The translations under genes and the position numbers were made by a program. From positions 5,194-15,832 of the forward strand of contig NZLE01000105.1 of assembly GCA_002692605.1 (NCBI GenBank): a DNA stretch of 10,639 bases, written 5' to 3'. The notes under the pieces are model-generated. The model was not told the origin of the DNA. It worked only from the letters and a program-made list of their open reading frames with translations, and did no database searches. Below, in pieces: positions 1 through 6,624 of the stretch. Origin of the DNA: Opitutia bacterium. GTDB lineage: Bacteria > Verrucomicrobiota > Verrucomicrobiia > Opitutales > Seribacteraceae. Position 1 is the stretch's first letter. Every line of letters starts with the position of its first letter.

Positions 1-252
1 GATGCCCAAGGTATTTTAGTTGTCAGTCAATTCACTTTGTATGGGAATTTGAGAAAGGGATTTCGACCCTCTTTCAATAAGTCCGCGGAACCCGAGTTCG
101 CTCGAGTGACCTACGATCGGTTTTTGAACGTTTTATCTGAGAAATTCAAGGGCTCAGTGCAAAGTGGACGCTTTGGGGAAAATATGTTTGTCGAAGTCGA
201 AGAGGAGGGTCCCGTAACGATCTGGTTGGACTCCCATGAAAAGGCATATTGA
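1..252 (+). CDS. dtd: D-aminoacyl-tRNA deacylase, C-terminal part (5' end outside window)
   Basis: This is the C-terminal half of DTD, the cytoplasmic enzyme that hydrolyses D-amino acids mischarged onto tRNA and so keeps them out of protein synthesis. The reading frame is open from base 1, and about 83 residues are visible. It shows the family's SQFTLY motif at bases 25-42, followed by RKGFRPSF. Near the end comes the Gly-cisPro motif in EGPVTIWLDS, with Gly-Pro encoded by bases 208-213. In the family this motif sits in the active site of the partner subunit and rejects L-aminoacyl-tRNA. The protein ends a few residues later, as is usual for the family. The stop overlaps the next start by 17 bases, so the two genes are probably co-transcribed. 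The family assignment is firm; the start lies upstream of the window. Confidence 0.93.
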   Translation, partial: DAQGILVVSQFTLYGNLRKGFRPSFNKSAEPEFARVTYDRFLNVLSEKFKGSVQSGRFGENMFVEVEEEGPVTIWLDSHEKAY

Positions 253-775
253 AACGACCCAAGGCTTGACGAAGAATTTTTTTGACCGGGATGTCAAAAT
301 TGTCGCTCGGGATCTTCTTGGTTGCGGGTTGTGCGTAAGATCAAGGCAAGGTCAGATTAAAAGGCAGGTTATCTCCGAAACTGAGGCTTACGATGGGGAG
401 AAAGACTTGGCTTGCCATGCGAGCAGGGGTAGAACCGCCAGAACCGAAGTCATGTATGGTCCTTCCGGTTATTGTTACGTTTACTTGTGTTATGGGGTCC
501 ATTGGCTTTTGAATGTGGTTACGGGATCGATGGGGTATCCTGCCGCGGTCCTGATTCGTGGTTCGCAGGAAATTGAGGGGCCGGGCCGTCTAACCAAGTC
601 TCTGGGCGTGGATGGCAGTTTCAATGGAAGCAAACTGTCCAAGAGGAATCGGTTGTGGATCGAGCCAAAAGAGGCAAGGGTAACCCATATCAGGAGTGGT
701 CCGAGAGTGGGGGTCGATTACGCAGGTGAGCACTGGGCGAAAGTTCCTTATAGATTTTGGTTTTCAAAAGGATAA
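236..775 (+). CDS. DNA-3-methyladenine glycosylase, AAG/MPG family
   Basis: A monofunctional base-excision-repair glycosylase that would remove alkylated purines such as 3-methyladenine; 179 residues. Aligned with human AAG, the key positions are present: catalytic Glu50 and Tyr52 in ETEAY (human Glu125 and Tyr127), His61 (His136), Tyr83 in YVYLCYG (Tyr159, the base-flipping wedge region), Asn93 (Asn169) and Arg108 in VLIRG (Arg182). GPGRLTKSLGV follows at 115-125. The segment between Arg108 and GPGRLT is only six residues, whereas human AAG has a loop of about 30 there, so this is a short version of the family. The ATG at 236 lies inside the end of dtd and has no Shine-Dalgarno sequence, which suggests translational coupling. 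The family is certain. The substrate range cannot be read from the sequence. Confidence 0.94.
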   Translation: MKRHIETTQGLTKNFFDRDVKIVARDLLGCGLCVRSRQGQIKRQVISETEAYDGEKDLACHASRGRTARTEVMYGPSGYCYVYLCYGVHWLLNVVTGSMGYPAAVLIRGSQEIEGPGRLTKSLGVDGSFNGSKLSKRNRLWIEPKEARVTHIRSGPRVGVDYAGEHWAKVPYRFWFSKG

Positions 776-790
776 TTTATCGCTTATGTT
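761..790 (+). promoter_or_regulatory. Weak candidate promoter for a near-leaderless transcript
   Basis: TATGTT at 785-790 resembles a -10 box, and TTTTCA at 761-766, 18 bases upstream, is a poor -35. A start about seven bases after the -10 would fall on the ATG at 797, which has no Shine-Dalgarno sequence. The site partly overlaps the end of the glycosylase gene. Read-through from dtd is an equally good explanation for expression of the downstream genes. Confidence 0.2.
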
Positions 791-796
791 GTAACC

Positions 797-1369
797 ATGC
801 GGTTCGCGCCCATTAAAATTTGCCTGCTATCCCTTGTCCTATCAATCTTTGTCGGATGTGGGAAAAGGGTTGTTCGAGATCAACCCCTCATTTACGACGC
901 ATGGGATGCGCGCTATCACTACGATCCGATCACAAGAAAAATGATCCCTCTTCACGGTAAGCAATCCATCGGAAGAGCGTGGGGTCGTGATGAAGAAGGT
1001 CGGTTGGATTACATAGAGTTTATTTCCGGCTCGGACGGACGGAGCGAAGATCTACTTGCCCGACATCATTTGAAATTGGATCGGAAAAGAGAAATCAAAT
1101 GGGAAATGGAAAACCAAGCCCGTATCGAACGAATTAAGGCTTCTTTGGAGTTTGCGGATGCGAACGCAACAGGAGAGGCGAATCCGGAAGCGCCTCCGGA
1201 GGATATGGAGAATGATTTTATTCCCGCCTCCTTTTTGCCCCAACAGGGGGGAGAAATCGGATCGGAGGAAGCGGATGCCTTTTCCCCTTTTGTTCCCATG
1301 GAAGAGGATGCCGCTTCTCCTGACTCCTCACCCGAGCCCTCGCCATTCGAACCTCTCTCTCCTTTCTAG
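797..1369 (+). CDS. Predicted lipoprotein, paralogue of the one at 6007
   Basis: No named family recognised; 190 residues. The N-terminus is a lipoprotein signal: Arg2 and Lys7, a hydrophobic stretch at 8-20, and the lipobox-like FVGC ending at Cys21, so the mature protein should be lipid-anchored and face the periplasm or the surface. Residues 35-74 (WDARYHYD, then AWGRDEEGRLDYIEF) match residues 44-83 of the lipoprotein encoded at 6007-6606, and both end in a Pro/Phe motif (SPFEPLSPF here). Between these lie a charged, probably helical part (85-120) and an acidic, Pro-rich tail (125-190) that is likely disordered. The stop TAG shares its last base with the GTG start of the next gene, so the two are coupled. 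The role is unknown; the adjacent membrane-anchored coiled-coil proteins suggest an envelope function. Confidence 0.82.
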   Translation: MRFAPIKICLLSLVLSIFVGCGKRVVRDQPLIYDAWDARYHYDPITRKMIPLHGKQSIGRAWGRDEEGRLDYIEFISGSDGRSEDLLARHHLKLDRKREIKWEMENQARIERIKASLEFADANATGEANPEAPPEDMENDFIPASFLPQQGGEIGSEEADAFSPFVPMEEDAASPDSSPEPSPFEPLSPF

Positions 1370-2214
1370 TGAGAATCATAGCATTATCCATTAACGTCTT
1401 ATCCCTCATCTTGCTGGGGGCGATTGGTTGGAAATTGTTGGACAAGTTCGGAGCCTATGACGAAAGTCTCCGTTTGATCGGTGATTTAAAAAAGCAAACG
1501 ATTGAAATCGAGACGGAGACCAAAGCTCATAACGAGGAACACACCGCAAGGTTCTCAATTGAGAGAAACCGAAACCAACAGTTGGAAGAAGACCAGTTCG
1601 AGTTTTCCAGAGAAGAAAGCAAGCATCGGCAAATTCTCGAGGATGACCAGAAACTTGTTATGGAAATGGAGGATAGCTTGGCGGCTTTGTCCAATTCCAT
1701 CGAAGATTCCAAAATCAACTTTTTGAAAGTCGAAAAGGAAACCCTCGCCATGAACGAGGAGAGCAATGAACTGATGCGTTCGTTGCCGATCATGGAGGCT
1801 TCCATCGCAGACTTGCGTTCCGCCATTCTTGAGCAAGAGGGCTTGGCTCAAGCTTTGGATGGGAAATTATCCAACTACAAGGCAACCACTCAGATGTTAC
1901 AGGAGCATTACGAGAGGACTGTAGAAGCCGTAATGCGTGACAAAAGGGAAAGGCCTTGGTTTCGCAAGGGAAAGAGCATAACCGTGCGCAATGCCACCCT
2001 TGACCTCGCCAGCGGTTTGTTGGTCTTACCCGTTGGAAAGGATCATGGGGTTGAATCGGATCGGATTTTGTCGGTCCAATCGTTGAATCGTGAAATTTGT
2101 AAGATTAAGATAACCCAAGCCAATTTGCGAAACAGTGTTGCCCACATTATTCCCCTCTTGGGCGAACCCAATAAGCTTCTGAACCTAAGCGAGTTTGACC
2201 TTCATCATTTTTAG
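1369..2214 (+). CDS. Membrane-anchored coiled-coil protein A, unknown function
   Basis: 281 residues. One N-terminal membrane segment (about 3-24, LSLILLGAIGWKLL) is followed by a long charged heptad-like region (about 30-190, rich in Glu, Lys, Gln and Leu), which should form a coiled coil. A compact C-terminal part (about 203-262) contains LLVLPVGKDHGVESDRILSV and then CKIKITQANLRNSVAHI. That pattern, a 'V-G-x-x-x-G-V' turn between beta strands and an alternating strand ending in S-V-A, recalls the small beta domains of MreC-like and FlgT-C-like proteins, but I cannot assign a family. The GTG start overlaps the previous stop by one base. The C-terminal end overlaps the next gene, which has the same architecture. 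It probably acts as a periplasmic spacer or scaffold; this is inference. Confidence 0.82.
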   Translation: MRIIALSINVLSLILLGAIGWKLLDKFGAYDESLRLIGDLKKQTIEIETETKAHNEEHTARFSIERNRNQQLEEDQFEFSREESKHRQILEDDQKLVMEMEDSLAALSNSIEDSKINFLKVEKETLAMNEESNELMRSLPIMEASIADLRSAILEQEGLAQALDGKLSNYKATTQMLQEHYERTVEAVMRDKRERPWFRKGKSITVRNATLDLASGLLVLPVGKDHGVESDRILSVQSLNREICKIKITQANLRNSVAHIIPLLGEPNKLLNLSEFDLHHF

Positions 2215-3070
2215 AATCCTTACCTGGAGTACCTTGGCTGCGCTTGGAGTTTTCGCTTTTTTGAATGCGGAAAAATTCTCCTCTTTAGCTACTGAAGTTA
2301 CGGATGTCAGGAGTGGCTTGAACGAAAAGAAAATCAAGCTGGAAATCGACAAGAACGAATCATCTAATCTGATCAATGGGCTTTACCGGGAGCGGGGCGT
2401 TTTGCGTGAGAAAAATGAGCTTACTCAAACGAATACCGAGAAAATGAAGCAAGACTTTCAGATTCTGAAACCCAAGAAAGAGGATTTGGAAAGACTAATC
2501 GCAAAAAGGGAGACTGAATTGGCGGAGCTAAGAGAGAAATTGAAGAAAGGAGAGGAGAATCTTGTGACTGTCCGCGAGAAACTATCGCCTCTGCGGGAAA
2601 GAGAAGGGGTATTGGAGACTGAATTGAATGGCTTCAAAGCGGAGTTTGCAGAAAAAAAAGCCAATGCTTCCGCTAAGCAAGGTGATCTTGACGCTTTGGG
2701 GGCAACCAGGAGGGTGGTTTCAGGCGCTTACGACAAAAGAAGAGATGCTTTGCTTGAAGAAGTGAAAAAGCCTGCCCACACCTATTACGGTGATCAATTG
2801 GAAGTGGTGGTTTCCAGTGGAACACCCTCGGGAAAGGGTTTTTTCCTGAACGAAGGCTACTTGGACGGTATTCGGGAAGGTATGATTTTTCTGACTAAAA
2901 AAGCTGATTTAGAGAATTCCGAATATTTTTTCACCCGAGCCACTTTGGTGCAGGATCGATTAACTTTTATGGAGTTTGATGTTTATTTTTCGGCTAATTT
3001 GCACCCGAAAGTCGTTTCCGATGAAAAACTTTTCTTGATAAGAACTGGGGATTCAAATACTAGTTTGTAA
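2195..3070 (+). CDS. Membrane-anchored coiled-coil protein B, unknown function
   Basis: 291 residues with the same layout as the preceding protein: an N-terminal membrane segment (about 5-24), a coiled coil (about 30-190) with long Glu/Lys/Leu runs, and a C-terminal beta-rich part (about 200-285) containing GFFLNEGYLDGIREGMIFL, which resembles the 'G-x-x-x-G-[VI]' turn region of its neighbour. The pair probably arose by tandem duplication and may form a hetero-oligomer. The TTG at 2195 is chosen because it includes the whole membrane segment; it overlaps the previous gene by 20 bases, with only a weak AAGCGAG upstream. A TTG at 2234 is possible but would cut the membrane helix in half. A run of eight A at 2652-2659 encodes Glu-Lys-Lys. 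Function unknown. Confidence 0.78.
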   Translation: MTFIIFRILTWSTLAALGVFAFLNAEKFSSLATEVTDVRSGLNEKKIKLEIDKNESSNLINGLYRERGVLREKNELTQTNTEKMKQDFQILKPKKEDLERLIAKRETELAELREKLKKGEENLVTVREKLSPLREREGVLETELNGFKAEFAEKKANASAKQGDLDALGATRRVVSGAYDKRRDALLEEVKKPAHTYYGDQLEVVVSSGTPSGKGFFLNEGYLDGIREGMIFLTKKADLENSEYFFTRATLVQDRLTFMEFDVYFSANLHPKVVSDEKLFLIRTGDSNTSL

Positions 3071-3146
3071 TACCCACCCCAAAATGTTGATATCGTAATA
3101 CGTCTCTTCCACCCCTGCCCCTTAATCCTTACCCTCTTATACCTTG

Positions 3147-3767
3147 ATGAATAGCCCCGAGGAAAACCCGACCGATGACGAGTTGGCTGACTTGATGGAC
3201 GAAGAAGCAAGCGATTCTTCCATTACAGGGAATGAGGAAGGTGCGGTTGAGGCGGGAATTCCTCCCTCCGTGAATTTGGATGACCCGGAGCTGGAGGTTG
3301 AAGAAGAAGCCTTCAGTATTGACGATTTCGAGTCGAATCTCTCCCCCGGCGAAGAAGAGTCTCCGACAGAGGAGCAGATGTCTCCTGTTTCCGATGGAGG
3401 TGGTGAGGAGGCAGTTTCAATGCCCGAGGTGTCGAAAGATCCGAAGAGCGAAGACAACGCTTCAGTTCCAAGTTCGAAGGAAACGACAAACGGATTGGGA
3501 GGGGTGGCTGAATTTAGAAAGACTTTGGCAAACCTTTCCAGGCAACTGGAAATCGATCGCTTGGCATTTTTGCACAAGTCGCTCGAAGATCGCGGCGAGG
3601 CATTGCCCACTCTCGAGCAAATAGCAGGTGATATTCATGGCATCAAACCAATGTCTCCGGACGGGGATTGCGATTACTACGGCAAGCGTCCCGCGGCTCG
3701 TCTCGAAGGTTGGATTTCCGGTCTCTCCTTTGGGGCAAACCGTAGAGCCAAGAAGTTCAGCAAATAA
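3147..3767 (+). CDS. Acidic, largely disordered protein, unknown function
   Basis: 206 residues, no family recognised. Residues 1-96 contain 32 Asp or Glu and no Lys, Arg or His, with many Ser, Pro and Gly; this part is almost certainly disordered. Residues 117-190 look folded: an amphipathic helix (VAEFRKTLANLSRQLEIDRL), a second helix around 140-165, then SPDGDCDYYGKRPAARLEGW. The protein ends in a basic tail (RRAKKFSK). There is no signal peptide or membrane segment, so a cytoplasmic location is likely. A TTG lies directly before the ATG at 3147; the ATG is preferred. The 76-base gap upstream is pyrimidine-rich with no Shine-Dalgarno sequence and no convincing promoter. The strong charge asymmetry suggests a partner-binding or adaptor role, which is inference only. 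Confidence 0.75.
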   Translation: MNSPEENPTDDELADLMDEEASDSSITGNEEGAVEAGIPPSVNLDDPELEVEEEAFSIDDFESNLSPGEEESPTEEQMSPVSDGGGEEAVSMPEVSKDPKSEDNASVPSSKETTNGLGGVAEFRKTLANLSRQLEIDRLAFLHKSLEDRGEALPTLEQIAGDIHGIKPMSPDGDCDYYGKRPAARLEGWISGLSFGANRRAKKFSK

Positions 3768-3794
3768 GTCCTTCCCTCCGATTCGATCTCTCGA

Positions 3795-4547
3795 ATGAAG
3801 GATGCAAGTCATTGTGCTTTGGATTATTCGGTGGTGATACCGGCCTACAACGAAGAATCTTATCTGCCTTTGACCATTGATCGGTTGAAGAAAGCGATGG
3901 CTGCCATTTCTGAAAAAAGCGGAGAACTGATTGTTGTTGATAACCAATCCACGGATTCCACTTCCGCGTTAGCCAAAAGACTTAACGTTCGGCTTGTTGC
4001 AGAAAAGGTCAGAGGAATTGCCCGGGCAAGAAATGCGGGCGCTCAGGTTGCTCGAGGCAAACATTTGTTTTTCGTCGACGCGGACACGTTGGTCAACGAA
4101 GGAGTGCTTCGAAAATCCCTCGAGTATTTGTCATCCGGGCAGGTTGGAGCCGGAGGGGCGGTTTTGAGTTTCGATCAGACGCAAGGAAGGTTACTTTTTG
4201 GAGTTTTGTTCCCCAAAATGTGGAATTTCATTTCTCGTTCCCTTAAGTTGGCCGCCGGAAGTTTTGTCTTTTGCCGACGAGACTTGTTCGAGGAGTGCAA
4301 TGGATTTCCTCAGAATCTTTACGCGGGTGAGGAAATTTTCTTTTCCAGAGCGGTCAAAAGGCTTTGCCGGAAGAAGGGAATAAGCTTCGAGATCGTAAGT
4401 GACTATCCCGTGATTACCTCCTCGAGAAAGCTACTTTGGCATTCGAACCTAAGGATTACGGCCAATCTCCTGCTGTTGGTGCTCTTTCCCTTTGCGGTTC
4501 GGTTCCGAAGTCTTTGCGGTTTTTGGTATCATAGGCCCGAGTCCTGA
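3795..4547 (+). CDS. Family 2 glycosyltransferase
   Basis: 250 residues with a GT-A fold glycosyltransferase domain. Visible landmarks are the nucleotide-binding start YSVVIPAYNEE (11-21), IVVDNQSTDST (46-56), RARNAGAQVARG (77-88) and the metal-binding DxD motif as DAD at 95-97. A GEE triplet at 178-180 stands where many family members have the catalytic ED. The C-terminal part has a hydrophobic stretch (223-236, ITANLLLLVLFPFAV) that may tether it to the membrane. The family transfers a sugar from a nucleotide donor to a lipid or saccharide acceptor; donor and acceptor cannot be told here. No other polysaccharide gene is nearby. It follows the acidic-protein gene after 27 bases without a Shine-Dalgarno sequence, and converges on the oxidoreductase gene with a three-base gap. 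Confidence 0.9.
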   Translation: MKDASHCALDYSVVIPAYNEESYLPLTIDRLKKAMAAISEKSGELIVVDNQSTDSTSALAKRLNVRLVAEKVRGIARARNAGAQVARGKHLFFVDADTLVNEGVLRKSLEYLSSGQVGAGGAVLSFDQTQGRLLFGVLFPKMWNFISRSLKLAAGSFVFCRRDLFEECNGFPQNLYAGEEIFFSRAVKRLCRKKGISFEIVSDYPVITSSRKLLWHSNLRITANLLLLVLFPFAVRFRSLCGFWYHRPES

Positions 4548-4550
4548 CGA

Positions 4551-5543
4551 TCACTCCTCATCCATGGGATAGACCATCCCCCATTTTTCTCTTATTTCGT
4601 CCATCACCTGATGAATGGACAAGCTTTCCTCAAGAGGCATGATTGGACTCTCCTTCTCCCCGGCCAAAAACAGTTTGCCGAAGGATTCCGCTTCATAATT
4701 GAAACCATTTCCTTCGAAGGGCATGGAAATCACTTCTGGTTCGAGACCTTTTTTTGTCACTGTGATTTTTTGCGGTCTCCAACATTGCTTGTGAATCTTC
4801 AGCGTTCCTTCGGTCCCGGAGATAAACGCTTCTTGGGCAGTTTCTGCCTGAAGTGACGAGTGGAGCACAGCCATCTGATTCTCGGGGTATTTGAAAACAT
4901 AGGCGGCTTGTTCGTCTACGCCGGTTTCACCTAAGTGACAATCGGTTATGATCTTGGAGGGTTTTCCAAACACCATAAAGGATAGGGAAATCGGATAAAC
5001 CCCTATATCCAGCATCGAACCGCCTGCGAGAGTTTTGCTGAACAAGCGACTGTTCGGATCGCGAGATTGAGGCCGAAAACCAAAATCGGCTTGCAAAGTT
5101 TTGATCTCCCCGAGTGCCCCTGATCTGAGGATTTTCCTAATTTCCACCATCAGGGGGGCAAATCGGGTCCACATACCTTCCATCAGCAACACTTCGTTTT
5201 CTTTTGCGCAACGGATCATCGAATCGACTTGCAATGCGTTCACTGCCATGGGCTTTTCGCATAAGACTGCTTTTCCATGATTCATGCAAAGCGTCGCTAA
5301 ACGTGCATGTTCCGAGTGAGGGGTTGCCACGTAAACCGCATCGATATCTTGTCGTTCGGCCAGCTCTTCGTATGACCCGGAGGAATGAGCGACTTTCCAT
5401 TCTTTGGCGAATGTCATTGCCTTGTTCAAATCCCTTGAGCCCACGCAATGTAGTGTCCCATTGCTCGTATGCTTTAATCCCTCGGCAAATGAGCGAGCAA
5501 TTCTTCCTAGTCCGAGTATGCCCCACCTGATTTGTTTTTGCAT
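4551..5543 (-). CDS. Gfo/Idh/MocA-family NAD(P)-dependent oxidoreductase, dihydrodiol dehydrogenase-like
   Basis: 330 residues from the ATG at 5543. The N-terminal Rossmann fold shows IRWGILGLGRIA, with the GxGxxA loop at 11-16. It is followed by ATPHSEHARLA and the family motif CEKPMA, with Lys97 in the position of the catalytic lysine. The C-terminal domain begins around 120 with EGMWTRFAPL and has GGSMLDIGVYP, where Asp179 and Tyr183 fit the catalytic site region. The MWTRF and DIGVYP signatures point to the dihydrodiol dehydrogenase / D-xylose 1-dehydrogenase subgroup, which oxidises or reduces sugars or diols with NAD(P). The true substrate is unknown. A second ATG at 5552 (Met-Phe-Phe-Met) is equally possible. 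The frame is open up to 5678, but that extension is hydrophobic nonsense and overlaps the divergent gene, so I left it out. Confidence 0.91.
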   Translation of the reverse strand: MQKQIRWGILGLGRIARSFAEGLKHTSNGTLHCVGSRDLNKAMTFAKEWKVAHSSGSYEELAERQDIDAVYVATPHSEHARLATLCMNHGKAVLCEKPMAVNALQVDSMIRCAKENEVLLMEGMWTRFAPLMVEIRKILRSGALGEIKTLQADFGFRPQSRDPNSRLFSKTLAGGSMLDIGVYPISLSFMVFGKPSKIITDCHLGETGVDEQAAYVFKYPENQMAVLHSSLQAETAQEAFISGTEGTLKIHKQCWRPQKITVTKKGLEPEVISMPFEGNGFNYEAESFGKLFLAGEKESPIMPLEESLSIHQVMDEIREKWGMVYPMDEE

Positions 5544-5640
5544 GAAGAACATTTTGAAGGGTTGGCGAAAGATAAGGCAAGAATGAAGGGCAAAGTAGAA
5601 AGTTGACGAAACGCGGAATATCGGCGAATGTGGGGGATAA

Positions 5641-5991
5641 ATGGAGAATTGGAATTTAAATGAAATCAGGCGAACCATAGTCCTTTCGCTCGGATCTCTG
5701 TTTTTGTTTCTGGGCTGCAGTTCGGAGTCGTTTCTATCTCGCGAAGATCCCGCTCCTGAAGAAAAATCCGAAAATAAGGATAGCGAAGCCGTTTCCTTGG
5801 ATTACGAAAGGATTAGGGAAATCATGAATACGATCGTAAATGACAACCAAGCCCAACCAATTGCGGCCCATTATCAATTCATTTGCGATGAGAACGAAAG
5901 ATGGATTTATCGTTGCAATATACTTACCGGAGAGATCGAATGCTTCAGTATGAGTTCGAATAAGCTAAGGTTGCTATCAAGCATCAAGTAA
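5641..5991 (+). CDS. Small predicted lipoprotein, unknown function
   Basis: 116 residues. The N-terminus MENWNLNEIRR is followed by a hydrophobic core (12-25) and the lipobox LFLGC ending at Cys26, then SSES, so export and lipidation are likely. The next 25 residues are an acidic linker. Residues about 50-116 look folded and include YQFICDENERWIYRCNILTGEIECF, an alternating pattern that suggests a beta hairpin, with three Cys. No family recognised. GGGGGA at 5632-5637 is close to the ATG and may serve as ribosome binding site. The gene diverges from the oxidoreductase gene with about 97 bases between starts, and it is followed 15 bases later by a second lipoprotein gene, so the two probably form an operon. 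Confidence 0.75.
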   Translation: MENWNLNEIRRTIVLSLGSLFLFLGCSSESFLSREDPAPEEKSENKDSEAVSLDYERIREIMNTIVNDNQAQPIAAHYQFICDENERWIYRCNILTGEIECFSMSSNKLRLLSSIK

Positions 5992-6006
5992 GCAATACAG
6001 GGAAGA

Positions 6007-6606
6007 ATGAAATCACTTTTCAAAGGAGTTTTGCTTTTATCGTTTATCGCTTGCGCTTCCTGTTCGTCCAATTCCTATTATGGTGAAGATCCTGGAATAA
6101 GCTCAAGCAAACAACTTTCCATGGTCGAAAAAGCTTGGATGGCTCGTCACCATTACGATTCGGAGCGCAGGTTATTGGTTCCTAAAGTGGGTGGAGCACG
6201 TTGGGGATCTACTCAGGAGTATAATGAAGACGGTACTCTGACCTATTTGGATTGGTGGGTTCGGGATGTGAAAATGGAAGATTTGGAAGCGTCGCCTTCC
6301 ACCTTCGTTGAGGTCATTGTCGATGAGGAAGAAGCTATCAGTAGCGATGCTCGAGGTTCGTTGGATGCGCAAGCTCCAATCCAAACGAATGCCGTGGAGG
6401 ATGAGAGCATCGAAACGGATATTTTCTCCGCACCCGAGGCGCAAACCATTTCCGCGGATCCCTTTTCCATTCCCGAACCAGTTTCCGACGGCAATCCGGA
6501 ATCAGTGGACCCCTTCTCCCCAGTTGAGGTTCCGGATACTGAAGCCGTCAAGGAATCTCCCGAACCGGAAGTTTCTCCCTTCGCTCCGTTGGAAATTCCC
6601 TTCTGA
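6007..6606 (+). CDS. Predicted lipoprotein, paralogue of the one at 797
   Basis: 199 residues. Lipoprotein signal: Lys2, Lys6, a hydrophobic core at 8-15, and two candidate lipidated cysteines, Cys16 (FIAC) and Cys19 (CASC). Residues 44-83 contain WMARHHYD, then ARWG, then NEDGTLTYLDW, matching residues 35-74 of the lipoprotein at 797-1369. The tail is acidic and Pro-rich with four imperfect copies of a [DS]xFSxPE-type motif, at about 138-144 (DIFSAPE), 151-157 (DPFSIPE), 168-174 (DPFSPVE) and 190-196 (SPFAPLE), ending in IPF. The tail is probably disordered and may be a docking region. A Shine-Dalgarno-like AGGGAAG lies a few bases before the ATG, which is unusual in this window. The function is not known. 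The duplication of this rare architecture within 5 kb suggests a shared partner. Confidence 0.8.
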   Translation: MKSLFKGVLLLSFIACASCSSNSYYGEDPGISSSKQLSMVEKAWMARHHYDSERRLLVPKVGGARWGSTQEYNEDGTLTYLDWWVRDVKMEDLEASPSTFVEVIVDEEEAISSDARGSLDAQAPIQTNAVEDESIETDIFSAPEAQTISADPFSIPEPVSDGNPESVDPFSPVEVPDTEAVKESPEPEVSPFAPLEIPF

Positions 6607-6608
6607 AA

Positions 6609-6624
6609 ACCTAAGGCAATAGGT
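6609..6624. terminator. Short inverted repeat between convergent stops, possible weak terminator
   Basis: ACCTA (6609-6613) and TAGGT (6620-6624) are perfect inverted repeats with a six-base loop, and they exactly fill the 18-base gap between the stop codons of two converging genes. The stem is only five pairs and no T run follows on either strand, so it is a poor intrinsic terminator. The match may be chance. Confidence 0.2.

Noticed and set aside
2652..2659. A8 run as a programmed frameshift site
   Set aside because: It encodes ordinary Glu-Lys-Lys inside a coiled coil, with no downstream hairpin or alternative frame that would extend the protein.
3137..3610. Ser-rich open frame (157 codons) on the - strand
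   Set aside because: It is the complement of the acidic region of the + strand protein and has no independent support.
3147..3767. Type IV pilin-like or secreted protein
   Set aside because: There is no prepilin or signal peptide N-terminus and no hydrophobic helix; the Cys/Tyr segment near the end is not a pilin pattern.
5544..5678. N-terminal extension of the oxidoreductase up to 5678
   Set aside because: The extension is unlike the family, overlaps the divergent lipoprotein gene, and the Rossmann fold begins only after the Met codons at 5552 and 5543.
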